Assembly (NCBI RefSeq): GCF_021347895.1
Contig: NC_067125.1
Location: forward strand, 9,382,768-9,446,767
Reading direction: 5' to 3'
Length of the DNA stretch: 64,000 nucleotides
DNA from: Acanthochromis polyacanthus
Taxonomy: Eukaryota > Chordata > Actinopteri > Pomacentridae
Shown here: positions 31,508 to 43,896 of the stretch, one piece after another
How positions within the stretch are numbered: position 1 is the first letter of the stretch
Layout of the letters: each line of letters begins with the position of its first letter
The notes under the pieces: model-generated
What the model was told of the DNA's origin: nothing
Seen by the model: only the letters and a program-made list of their open reading frames with translations
Databases searched by the model: none
Program-made: the position numbers and the translations under genes

Positions 31508-32010
31508 GCTCACATTTGTTCACTCTCCCAAGGAACGCGACAGAGTTATGTGACGATCGACGTAACGTTTGTCTGTTCTTCTGTCTTTCCGTCTGTTAGC
31601 AACATTACTCAAAAATGGACTAAACGAATTGAATGAAATTTTCACGGAAGGTCAGAATGACACAAGGACCAAGTGATTAGATTTAGCAGTGATGCGGCTT
31701 ATTAGTCTGGATCCACAAGTTTGTTAAAGATTTCCTGTAATCATCACGAAATAGCGGCACGGCGCGTCACTGTAACTATGACAAATGGACACTACATTGG
31801 CTGCCTGTTAGGATTTTACCGGGGAACCCGAGCACAGAGCACACAGCGGAGGCAGAACTGAACTCAAACTGCTTGCTGAAGATCACATGATTTTGATCCT
31901 ACTACAAATCGATAGCTGCGGACTTACCGGGGACTTATCCTACTGAAATGAACAAGTAGAGTACCGCACTCTCTGAGTGCTTTTCGTTTTAATTGTGTTT
32001 GAGGCTTACA
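31508..32010 (+). mobile_element. putative dispersed repeat, possibly Helitron-like
   Basis: Sequence right of the Tc1 transposon looks like a fish dispersed repeat. It has TCTGTCTTTCCGTCTGTTAG, ACTCAAAAATGGACTAAACG, then GGATTTTACCGGGGAACCCG and GCGGACTTACCGGGGACTTA. It ends with a perfect short hairpin (GCACTC-TCT-GAGTGC, 31966-31980) followed by TTTTCG. A 3' terminal hairpin is the hallmark of non-autonomous Helitrons, but the expected CTRR end is not clear, so the class is a guess from memory of similar fish repeats. Non-coding. Confidence 0.35.
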
Positions 32011-35000
32011 AATATGCATAATTTAAGGTGCAGCTACTTTTAGTGATAGGTGGGTATTTTCAAAGGACTGTGTATGGCTCAGAGAGGTTTGCATGGCCCA
32101 CTCATGCTCCTCCTCTTTTCTTATTTTGGATTAGCAGTTAGGCAGAATCAGGCATTGCCAAGACAGCAACAGTTAAAGCACTATAGGAACATCAAGAAAT
32201 ATTTGGAAGGGTTTGTCCATCTTTACAATCGATAAAAACAAATGAAACTAAAACAGTGAGTGACCTCCCAGTCTAAATTCCCAAAGGGAAGTAACAATCA
32301 GTAAATAGCGTAACTCAAAACTGGTGGATTTTTGCCACGAAAGTGAAAAACTGAAAGTGGAATATTTATATCCAGTATTACTGAAAAGACAGAAATTAAC
32401 AGCATGAGTTATTAAAACTCCAAAGTGCTCTAGATATAGAAGTAATAGAGTGCAAGGGCAGAGACTGAGGCTGCAGGCTATCTAATGATATACTGCACGT
32501 ACTCAGTTCCAAATCTGTAGTAGAACACTAATCCTTCTTAAAATCTTTTTTTCCTGTGTTTAATGTGGTCTTTTTTATAATACATTCAGGACACAAGGAC
32601 AAATGAAGAGGTTAAGATTTCAAAAGGGAAAAAGAGAAAAATTGAGAAAATAATCTCACATGCATGCGAGATTAATCTCACAAATACATAACTCCTGACC
32701 AGAAACAGCCCCTGACATGTTGCAGACCGCAAACCAAAAAGATGGCAGAGCATCTATGATGATTACAACGAAAACATACTGCTGTTGTCAGTGCAGTGAC
32801 AATGGGATCCTCCAGAACACAACCCAGAGGCGCTTTTTGTCGATTGCTGTATTTCCTTGGAGCTTTCTCAAGGCTAAAATGAGCTATAGGATGAGTGCGG
32901 CTGGCACAGTGCCCCCAGCGGAACAGCTCCATCCTTTAACACTCTGATTGATCACATTACAGTTAATTAAATATTGGCAAATTGTTCCCATCCAAGGTTG
33001 GGCCATTAAAGTTTACACTCCAGCCACATTTATCACTTTCCATGTCTCTTTTATCACTGCCGCTTGTCACCTTTCCTGTGTGTCAAGTGGATGATGATAA
33101 ACGCTCAAACCCTTCATTTCTCTCACTTGAACATTTTACCTCCTTTATTTTTTCCTTTGGTTCAGTTTCTTACGCTTCCCACTGGTTTTTCATTTCAATG
33201 AAGTTTGACAGCTCCAATGAAGGAGTGTGTTGCGGTGAGTCTTTTCCATATTCCTCGGTCTGTGTGTGAGCATCAGTATCTCAAAAAGAATCAGGCAAGG
33301 GGAAAATGACAGGGAAGAGCTAGGAGCATGAAAATGACACTATCGGGCAACAGCAGAAGTAAAACACAATTGTTCAGCTGTCAGCTCAGGTGCTACTCTA
33401 ATAAACTACAATAATAGTGATGGGCAGGGTTATGGTGCACATTTGACACACATATGGAATTAAGATAGCGCTCATCCTCACTGACAATAACGCATAAGCA
33501 GCTTCCCCCTATTTTCTGCTATGAGTTGGTCTCTTCCAGAAATCCCTTAGGTCTCACATAAGGGTGGTGGAAGAGACTGAGTTAGCAGATAGGGATGGAC
33601 ACAAATTGTTGTCCACTTGGGTATGGTTGGAAAGTGATTCATTACTCATGCATTCGGTTTACAGGCCTAAGGGGAAGTGAAGACAGGATATCACCTCGGA
33701 TAAGGCACAAGGCGCTAGTTTAAAATGAGCCGTCCTTTTTATTTGGGGAGAGCTGAGAGGCAGAGGAGGATCCCGGTTGTAAAGCCAAAGCCTGTGATTA
33801 AATGCACAAGATAAAATCCTCAGACACTTGATGATTACTTTTCAAGAGCCGGCCACCCCTGTAAATGAATCTGATAAAAGCCGCAACATGGTTTTGCATA
33901 GTGGCATGGAGAAGGGGTTTCTTGGTAAAGAAAAGGCCTGTGTTGGTGGTTCCAAACTCTCAGTGATATTGTGTATATCTGCATTATTATTTCTGAAGTA
34001 ACTGGTTAAAGCACAGCCACAGTGTATCTTGCAGGAAGGGTTTGACTTATGCCTTACACGGAACTGTATTTTAGCTGAACCTGAAGGGGTTTAGCATTCA
34101 CAAAATGAAGCAAAGTGTAAAACCTTCCAACCACATCTAAACGCAAAAACTTTGACCAAAATGACACATCTGCAGCACAAAAACCCTGCTGTCATACACC
34201 AGGAGGAGACACAGTGGATCGTACAAATGGGACTGATGGTTCATGCTTTCAGACTTCCTCTTCACAAAGTCACTTATAGTGTTGCACTGTGGAGTACACA
34301 TAAAAGTCAAAGAGACAGAGTGACGGAAGGCTGAGGGGAAACTGACTGCTTTCACACCTTGCCACAGTTGGTCAATTATCGTTTGAAGCTTACATGCTGG
34401 TCAGATAGTCACTTCTGAAAAGTGACGAAAATTGTGGGATACACCTTATTTGTCAAATCTGATGTCAGAAAAGATGTGGGAGATGGCGGTTCAGCTGGAC
34501 TACATGGAATGGAATAGACTGCATTTACACAGACGGAACAAAGAGCATCAGGAGCAGTTTTGGTGTTCAGCATCTTGCTCAAAGACACTTTAAACATGAA
34601 CCAACCCTTAGAAGTTGAGCAACGGTCACTCCATCAACGATGAGCGTGACATTTCTCTGAAATACTTTACACTAATGATAAAGATTCTCCTTTGAAGAAC
34701 AGTAAAGCCTTACAACTGGGAGCCCATTCACAGACAGGATTCACTCAAAATGGGGTCCAACTGGACTTACAGTAAGAACACATCCACACAAATATGTGTT
34801 TATTTTTCGTACAACATAAATGCTCAGTATCCACATTACTCCACTATTGTAGAACTTTTTTAGCCTTTCGGAAAATGCTGACCCAATTTCAGTTTTGAAA
34901 ACTCTGGGTAGACATGCAGACACCTCTGTTCACTTTCTGATTGGGGTTGTTGGGCCATATTTGAATGAGAACCATATCAAACACATCTGATGTTTGGCAG

Positions 35001-36750
35001 GACTCTTTCCAATGACATTCTGAAATTTTAGCAGAGATGGGATTAGAAGCATGCTCTCTGTTTCAAAGACTCTTCAATGTGCTACTCTGTCTCCTCAACT
35101 GCTCATCCAGTGGTGCCCACTACACCGGCATCAAGGTGTACATTACACTCAGTAAATTGGACATGGCTTCATACAGAAACATCACGCTGCAAACTACTGG
35201 CCTCTACCCCAACTCCAGCCCACCTCTTTAAGAGATTGCTTCTCTTTCATATGGTAATGCATGTTGTCCTGGCACCAATTTAAAGCCAGCCTTCAGCAAA
35301 GCTAAAGAAGGTCTGAATCATCCTATCATTCTAGTGCCAGGTCAGGCTTTTACTGTGGGCCCTTTTGAGCTGAAGCTGCCAAGACATCACAGAGTGTCAT
35401 TCAAGACCTGACCTAACTGCAATAACATTAGTGGAAGGTGTAATTTAAGAGTGGCAGTCTGAAGTGATGACTGGGTTAATAATGCTGTATGTCCCTCTAC
35501 TGACCCCACAATTGCAGCTTGCCACTTGGATATGTTGCTGTACAGAACAGACACAATAGATTACGCGGAAGCTCTTCACGAAGACGCGCCTTTACCATAA
35601 TCAAAAAGTCATCAATGAAAGCACTGCATTTTATATTCTATTGATCACTGCTAACTGACCGCAAAAAAAATGGAAATGGTTGCCTCTTCAACAAAACTTT
35701 TCCATGTTGAGGTAAAGGTACTGAACTTGACATTTACTTATGTTTGAGGCATTTCTTCAAAAAACCTTTTCGTAGCGGTGCTAGAAATAGCTCAGTGCCA
35801 TTCAATGCAAGAAATAAGTAACTACTATAACTATAAGTAACAACAAAATGGATCCTTTAGATGTACCAGAATTTGAGCTGCCAACTGGGAACGTGTTGCT
35901 ACTATGGCAACTATGATGTGGCTGGTTAGAGGCAAAAAACACAGTTCTAGAAATAAACATGTGGCTGGTATGTCTAGAGTTAAGTATCCAAACAGTTGGA
36001 TATGATTTAATTAAGAAACGTCACGGTTAAGATTAATAAAAAGTTGAATGATGTTGGAGGTTTATGATAGCAGGCCTCCAGTGGCATGCCCATCCATCGG
36101 CCAGTTCTCCACATTTTAACTTTCCATCTAACAAATTCTGCAGAAAACAATAATAACAATAACATTAACTGCATGTTTGTGTCTTTGAAAACAACAACTC
36201 ATTGCTTTTAACATATTGTTGTTTGTTTTGTGGCGTTATGGTTTTTTAGGGACTTTCTGATTAGAGTTTAGGGAAGCAGCTTCGTCTCCATGGCTGCAAC
36301 AACAAAAATGTGGCTAATGATTAGAGAAAAATTGTGATTAAGAAAAACAACAACAAACAAACAAAAAAAAACATTACTGAATATCGTTTTGCAAACAGGA
36401 AAGTGAACAGCTGGCCGCTGTGTGAAAATCAGATGTTTTGTTGATCCATAATTAATCCCAATCTGCTCTAGACATGGACTTCTTTGCCCATTAAAAGAGC
36501 TTTGTGATTTGCTCATGGAAACATTTTGTTTTCAGATAGTTTCTGGCACCTGACAAAAACTGAAAAGTGGCGGACCAGTATAATACAATACCCTGTCTCC
36601 TAATATGATGCTTCTATACAACTAAACCACATTCTAAATTACACTTTGATGCATATTTTCTCATAGATTATGTTGGTTTGCAACACATCACTAATACAGT
36701 TCTAATCAACTTACTGTAGCCATTTATTTCATTGCTTTACTGTCGCTAAT
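32011..36750. other. intronic stretch without recognised gene
   Basis: Only short chance frames (all under about 100 codons) on both strands; no repeat family recognised. Confidence 0.55.
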
Positions 36751-37050
36751 GGGGTTGCTCAGTGGCTTGGTGGTGAGCACTTTCGCCTTGCAGCTAGAAG
36801 ATCCCTGGTTTGCGTCCTTCCTGGAATGTTTCTGCATAGAGTTTACATGTTCTCTCTGTGTATGTGTGGCTTTTCTCCAGGTATATCGACTTCCTAACAC
36901 AGTCCAAAAACATACTGAGGTTAACTGGTGATTCTAAATTGTCCATAGGTGTGAGTGTGATTGTTTGACTTTCTATGTGTAGCCCTGGGACAGACGACAG
37001 ACTCCCGCGACTCTAATAATGTTTAAGCGGCGTATAGGTAATGGATGGAT
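36751..37050 (+). mobile_element. tRNA-derived SINE (DANA/mermaid-like), copy C (diverged)
   Basis: The tRNA-like head is GGGGTTGCTCAGTGGCTTGG. A decayed B-box (GGTTTGCGTCC) lies near 36807. The body contains CACAGTCCAAAAACATACTG and TCTAAATTGTCCATAGGTGT, and the tail is AATGGATGGAT. About 50 bp of the usual 3' half is missing between the GACAGAC and CCCGCGACTC blocks. Oldest-looking of the SINEs here. Confidence 0.82.
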
Positions 37051-37301
37051 TGACTGTAGCTCCTTTTCAGCAAACCGATCATGCATTAAATCCAGGGGAA
37101 TGAATCACTGACTGATGTATTTTAACTTAAACTGATATTTTCCTAAATTGCACCAAGTATTGTAGCCTTGGTGCCTAAACCAAAACCAAACAGTGAGAGA
37201 AAATGAAGCTAAAGTTTCAGGATAATTGTCCCAGATGTGATGCAAACCCTGTTCTCATGAGTGAAATTCTTATTGTGTTTTTTTTTTTATTTCACCCTCC
37301 C

Positions 37302-37417
37302 TTCTGCATGGAGTTTGCATGTTCTCCCTGTGCATATGTGAGTTTTCTCCAGGTACTCCAGCTTCCTCCCACAGTCTAAAAACATGCTGAGGTTCATTGG
37401 TGATTCTGAATTGTCCA
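37302..37417 (+). mobile_element. SINE internal fragment, copy D
   Basis: It contains only the central conserved body of the same SINE (TTCTGCATGGAGTTTGCATG to TTGTCCA, with CTTCCTCCCACAGTC). Head and tail are absent. It is closer to the family consensus than copy C 250 bp away, so it is not a simple duplicate of it. Confidence 0.82.
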
Positions 37418-37922
37418 TCCCTTTCATCTATTACAGACTTTTAGAATGGCACGGTTTCCTACCAGGTCATAGGTCTACCTTTTGGAGAGGAAATACATCT
37501 ATTTCAAACATAACTGAGAATGTAGTTTAGTAGAATAGGAACATAAATATTTGTGGGAGGCAGGGTTGAACAAAGACATAATTCCTGGGGATACTAAACC
37601 ACAACAGTACAGCAAGTCCTCCAAATCCAATGACAAAATCCATCATTTGTCCAAGCTCTGGATGGCACTCTTTCTGATATATTGTCCTATTAATCAGAAA
37701 AAACATCGCCTGTCAATTCCTTCTAAAAGATACAAATCACTGTTGAAAAGAAAATCTTTTTAGTATGTGGCATCACGATGATTAAGGTTTGAGTAGACGC
37801 AAATACAGCTTAGTTAGGTTTAGGGAAAGGGATAACAATATAGGTTAAAATAACTAAGAAAGTCGATATTTTAACCAACATTCGCAATAACAAACACTTG
37901 TTAACAATAAGGAAAATGGATT

Positions 37923-38735
37923 TTTTTTTCATTTCATTTCATTTTATTTCACATATAAAAAAAAAAGCACAGAAGTTGACCGCTTCTGTGAAATACAAAT
38001 GCATGAATAAAAACATATGATGGAGTGTGACAGAAACCCATTCGGGCTTATGCATTAGGCCACACCCCTAACAATAAAATACATATAACTACATACAAAG
38101 CTCAATCAGAGACATAGAAGAATAAAACCAGTCAAATCTATATTAGTAGGTAAATAAACAAAATAAAACAAAAGATTGGCCATTTTCACAACCCATGGCA
38201 CAATATTAATTATTATGATTTATATTTTAGGAGTAATTGTTTTTTTAGAATCTTATAACTACCTGAAGAGAAGTAGCCTCCATATTTATTCCATAATTTA
38301 GCTCCTCGATATCCAAAGGAAAATTGTACCTTTTTATTTTTCTTAAATTTGGGAAAATGCAAAGTTGATACTTGTCTTGTATTATAGGAATGAACTTGGC
38401 ATTTCTTAACAAAATATTTACAAAAGCAGGGGGAGATTTACCTTGAGTAATCATTTGCACAAAAGTACAAATTTGATAAATATTGATATCAAGAATATTT
38501 AACACTTTTAATTTCCAGAAAAGAGGGGCACTTGGTGCATCATAATTGGAATATGTAGCTAAACGAACAAAAGTCTTCTGTAGCGATAAGATTTTTTTAA
38601 GGTAACTTGGAAAAGTACTTCCCCAGACAATATTACAGTATGAAAGATAAGGATAAATTAAAGAATAATATAAAGTTAACATTACAGAATTATGAACATA
38701 TGGGAATGATTGTGGCCACGCAAGAAGAAATAAGC
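37923..38735 (-). mobile_element. 5'-truncated LINE with RT C-terminus and 3' UTR
   Basis: The minus strand carries an open frame (within 38245-38745). Its part from about residue 20 matches the region after the reverse-transcriptase palm of fish CR1/L2/Jockey-type LINEs: LYYSLIYPYLSYCNIVWGS, then KILSLQKTFVRLATYS and LKVLNILDINIYQICTF. A stop is followed by about 320 bp of 3' UTR ending in TGAAATAAAATGAAATGAAA and an A run at 37922. ATGGATT occurs at both edges (37916-37922 and 38736-38742) and may be the target-site duplication. The frame is open for over 140 codons, so this is a fairly young, dead-on-arrival insertion. The first ~17 residues of the frame are not LINE-like. Confidence 0.78.
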
Positions 38736-41700
38736 ATGGATTCAAAACTGGAGATGAACAGCTGTCTCCTGTGTTTAAATCCTCCCAACACCCGCCTCCC
38801 TACATCGACTTTGTCACTCTATAGTACCATCAGGTTTTTGACAGTCATTCATTTTAACTTTATGGCTTGTAACTGTAAGAAGCTTATGGATTCTAGAGTA
38901 TAAAGTTAAAACACCCATGAACAGAAAAATAATATGCCAAGAGGACAAAAGGTCGGCTTTGTACATGGCTGATAAAATAATGGGCATGTGATGAAGTGGA
39001 AAATTGATAACATCGGTGCCCCCAAAGTGAAGTGCTGCGTGGTCCCGTCACCTTGCACTCTACTTCACCTTCGTTGCTGCAAACTTCAGCAGCCCATGAG
39101 TCACTGCAGACATAAATAACTCACAGAGTGGAGGCGACTATAGTTGCCACTCCATCTGCAGCATTTTACAAGCAGTCAGGCATTTTTCTCTCCTCGGGAA
39201 TCCAGGTAACATGGAATATATCATCACTATTATACAAAATGGGAGTACAACTCTTATAACACACAGTCAAATGCCATGTCGGTTGAGCTGCTGAAATGTG
39301 AGATAAAACTGTGAAAAGCAAGGGCAGGTTTGCACTGATGCAAAGACAAAGAGAGACAGACAGAGGAACAGACAAACAAAAATGTCTTATGTGCCCCATG
39401 CATACAGCCTGAAGACATTCCTTTTAAGGTCTTGCCTCTCTTGTCTCACACCTGACAAGTACCTTTACTTGTGTTGTATCTCCTGTTGGCTTTGCCGCCA
39501 TGACATAAGACCATAACCATACACATGCCCCAGGCAAAGATAGGAAAAGACAGAGATGGATAAAACAGCAGCTTTATATTGCACAATGGAGGGAGTTCAC
39601 TGTTTGAGGCTGAAAAAGAATCACTTTTACTCTTGGTAATGGAGCGTTTTACAACTACGACCCACGCCAATGCAGTCTGTCCATTTATCTAGAAGATAAA
39701 ACTTTAAGATCTGCTAAATAGTGAACTCTTTCAACAAACTGAAAGCAGGAGGAGAGATATTGGAAGCAAGAGACGGCAAAGATGGAGGGATGAATGAGGG
39801 AGATGAGATAGGACGTTTGTAGAGAGAAAGCACAGACCTTAAAAGGAACAGGGGATGAAAGTATAAGAAGAGAACGATGGGAACAGACAATAAAAGAAGA
39901 CAGGTAAGTCGAGGAATGAGTATGGGGAATACTGCATGTAAGTAACTGAAAGCTGCTTTTTCTTCCACCCCACCCCCCACATTTACTCCTCCGTGGTCTA
40001 CGAGTGCAGATCACCAGTATCTTCTCCTGAGTTGTACCTCCATTTTATGCTCCAGCGGATGACAATAATTTAAGCCTCCTGATATGCAAATGTCCTTAAT
40101 TGGACTGTCACAAGTTCCCAGGCATCGTCAACTTTACAAAATGACTGAGGCTGGGAGCAGATTGGATTTTGGTGGCCAATCTTGTACACTTAATTTTCAG
40201 TAATTTTGCAAGCGCTTCATTGCAGGGTCCTGAGACATGCCACTTCTAAAACTATCTACACCAAGAAGAAGACAGAAAAACGAGCGAGATGACTCCGTGT
40301 CTTGTCATTTTCTTTCCCTCCCGCACTCCTCTTTCTCTCTCTGTACCCAATTACTCCCATCTCAAACAGGCCTTTCAATAGTCTTGCGACTCATCTTGTT
40401 TGTACCTTTTAAAACCTCTATGATTACGGGGTTGGAGCCTCGGAGGCTTCTTTTGTTCCCATTCTGTCAGATAACTGTGTTTTCTTCTGCACTCAAGACT
40501 CGCCCGTGTTTAAAAGAGCACGTTTTCTCTGCCTGGCACAAATCTAAAGGTTTTGTTTGTAAGTATTCGCAACGCACATGCATGAGCGTGTCTGCAGTTG
40601 GATAGCACATGAACACATTGTAATTCATGAGGATTAATAGAATACTCCTAATACATGAATATTCCACAGGGTTGCTGTGATCATGTTTTCTCCGAGGGAG
40701 GAGCAGAACCTTGCTGAACTCTAGAGGTGTACAGCTAGAAGTGTTCATGACTGTGCGCTCGACCGTGTGTGTGCATGTGTGGGATCAAGGACTGAAAGCA
40801 AAACCAGCTCATGCAATATAAACCTAATGCATTTAATGTATTCTCCTTTCAGGTAAATAACCTTCATGTGCAGCCTTCTGGATATTGTCTGTCATCACGA
40901 GTGAGCAGAGGCTATTAATTATCACTGATGCTTTCCTGTCATGTTTCGTATAATGGTTGTTTATTTTATATATCCATTTGTGCGTGTGTATGAGTGTGTG
41001 TGTTTACCAGAAGACCTCCATCAACTGTTGAGCTGTTCTACGTGTAGGGTCAGTGTATGCACTTGATTATAATGCAAAAACTAAATGACTAACCCTGCTT
41101 TTATCTCATCCGTAGGAAGTTCATTTTTAAAGAAAAACATCCTCCTTTCACTTTCCAGTGGTGATGAGTAAGTCGCATGTCCTCACAAGTGAAGTTTCTT
41201 CCCACTTATCATGATTTCTTACGTGTTTTCTTTCCTCAGCCGTCATATTCCTTCTCCACCCACTCACCCAGCCTTCGCTCTGTTAATTGAGTCTTTGATT
41301 TACATGTGAGCGATCATGCCGAATAGATATTAGCCATAATGACATGTAAGAAAAGGAAGATAAAACACCAGCGCGGTGACAGAAAACCGAGCCTGATCAG
41401 GCTAAAGTGGGCTTCTGATTGTGTGCCACCGCGACTCCCTCCTATATTTGACATTTGCATAAATCTTCAAGTTCCTCTTCTCATTTTGAAAAATTAGTGC
41501 CATCAATTCAATATGAAAGAATAATGAAGACAGGAGTGGATGAATTCTGAGGTGATCTCATCATTGATTAAGGGCATAAGATGTTTTGCGGAATGGCGTT
41601 CTAATAACCCCTGTGATCCGAAACGCAGCACCGAGGCCACCCAGGAATTAAATACGTGGCTGTGGGTGGGGGATTAGTATTAAATTTAAAGCTCTGACTA

Positions 41701-42985
41701 TCTGTTATGTTTCTATCAAAAAGAGATTTTCATTGGACTCACAGGTTCATTTTGCCCTGCTCTCTAGGGTGATGTTTAATAACAGCAGTACACTGCTTTT
41801 TAATTCAGTGCGACAGACAATTTCTTGCCCTTGTGTGAAGATTGTGTCCCCTCAATGAAAGTCTAAAGGGAGAGAGGAATAAATAAATTAGGACCAAGGT
41901 AAACCAAGGAGCGGAGTGGAAAGGAACATTAAATTCTCCACATTCCTTCATGAAAAACTGACTAAGGTTGTTCATAAAGTTGTCTGCAGAGCAACTTGTT
42001 TTCCTCGCTACTGCATCATCAAAATGAAATCTTCCATACAATATAACCTATGGAGCTAAAGCATGTGTCCACTGGATCTCTCTCCAGCCTTGAGGAGGAA
42101 GCAGTGAAAAACTAGAGGATGGGATGGTGACGGGGGCAAAAAAAACCCGCTGTGAAGGAGAGTGCTAAAGTGGAGAGGAAGCTGTCACATTTCAAAGAGA
42201 AAAGGGGAGGTCCTGCTCAGAAAGCAGACAGAAAGAGAAGTGAAAGCCAGACGGGATGATTTGGAGATAGGACCGGGAGCCAGATCAGAGATAGTGCAAT
42301 GAAAAACACAAGTATTCAAGGGTAGACAGGATGAACCTCGAAAATTTAAGTTGTATATCAAAAGCGGCGTCAAACTCTTTGAAGCGCAGCAGTGATGTAC
42401 TGGCAAGTGATGAATGTGATATTGACAAACTGCTAAAACATGGATTGCTCTCACAGAGTGCTGCTTCGAGAGTTGAACTTCACTGAGAAGTCTTTGAAAC
42501 AACATCCTCCTCTCTATCAGAGTGTGACGACTCGGAGCAGACTTTTGGTTCTCCTCCTTGCATGTTTGTCTCCCAGGAGGAGCGCTCATGACAGTTTGCT
42601 GACACTTTAATTGGAGGCCTGGAGGCTTGAATACTAATCATGAACAAATACACCGACGGCAAATGTATAAATATGCCTGTAAACACAAGTACGCACCTGA
42701 AACTGTGTCATCGGCTTCATCAGATACGTTCTCTGCACATTTTACTTACATGTTTTGATCACAAATGATACAAGTGCTTATGCATCAACAGAAACGCAGC
42801 AACAGATGCAGAAAAATGCTCGGTTGTCTTTGTGTGACAGGCAGTTTCTCATCTTGCTGTTGTTACTGTATTATAATACTCACTTCTTGGAATAATTCTA
42901 GAAACATGTAACAGCAACAGTAGTCCCATTTTCATGCAACTTTCAGAACCCTGCCTCTACAGTGTCAGCTCGGTTATGCCCACTA
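38736..42985. other. intronic stretch without recognised gene
   Basis: Frames such as 39685-40014 (minus) and 40237-40605 (plus) come from GA/CT-rich sequence and lack motifs. Bases about 41290-41690 are repeat-free and of balanced composition; conservation unknown. Confidence 0.55.
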
Positions 42986-43021
42986 AGGATGGATGGATGG
43001 ATGGATGGATGGATGGATGGA
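42986..43021. repeat. (GGAT)n tetranucleotide repeat
   Basis: About eight perfect GGAT units. No SINE body is attached, so it is either a simple repeat or the tail of a lost SINE. Confidence 0.95.
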
Positions 43022-43666
43022 GAAATGCACAGATGTTTTCATCCAAGGGGGAAGTTGTGACTTTCACCCCCTTAAAACTCCTAAATTTCCTCTTACAGCT
43101 CCCTAAACCCAACTGTCGCCTATAAAATCAAGGTCAGAAGTTTTGTCAAATTGTAAAATGAAAACATTTCCTGCTTTCATTTAATTGCACTTTGCCTATA
43201 ATTTTGCACACTGGTGGCCGTTCAACAGTTCAACTTTGTCCATTTTGATATTTGGATGTATAACCATGACTGTGTCCTTTTGCTGTTCAAAACTTAGTAG
43301 CTGATTTGGTGAAAGAAAAACTCATTATCTAGCTTTGTAAGCACTGCAGGTCCAACTGACCCTCAGACAATGATATTTGGAGGCTGTCATACGTTTAAAC
43401 AAATCATGTGCCTTAATCAGTTACTCCATATGTTAGCCAAAGGGGAAACTACAAGCTGTAAGCAGAAACAGTTTAGTTTTAGTTCTGGTACTGGGACTTA
43501 ACCATCAGCAGGTGCCACTAAATTGTAATTCTGCTTGTAAATGTAAATGATTGAAACAATAAAAAAGCTCATTTTATGTTTATCATGAACACCGTACCAT
43601 AACTAGGTTTGGACAACAATAATATAGTTTGGTTTTAGTTTGAAGATGACCTCAAACCATACCCTA
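43022..43666. other. intronic stretch without recognised gene
   Basis: Nothing recognised. Confidence 0.5.
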
Positions 43667-43896
43667 TATATGAAGAGTTCATTTGCAAAAACAGGTAACT
43701 CCGTTTTCAGAAAACTCATTTTTTAATCGTTTACTTGAGATAATAATAACAATAGCACTAATAATGTATTTTTCTACTGAGTCAAATCCACTCAACTTCA
43801 GTTTGATTAATATTATCTCAAGTAAACAATAAAAAAAGTTTTCTGAAAATTTATCAAAACAGAGTTATCTGTTTTTGCAAATGAACTCTTCATATA
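43667..43896. mobile_element. snap-back MITE
   Basis: A 230-bp palindromic unit. The left end TATATGAAGAGTTCATTTGC (43667) is the exact reverse complement of the right end at 43877-43896, and pairing continues through CAAAAACAG, the AACTC(C/T)GTTTT block, TTTTCAGAAAAC and TTTACTTGAGATAAT. That gives arms of roughly 90 bp and a loop of about 60 bp. No coding capacity. The TA-rich ends suggest TA or TATA target sites, but the superfamily is undetermined. Confidence 0.85.

Noticed and set aside
38607..38903. 98-codon plus-strand frame
   Set aside because: It is partly the antisense of the LINE reverse-transcriptase frame and has no motif of its own.
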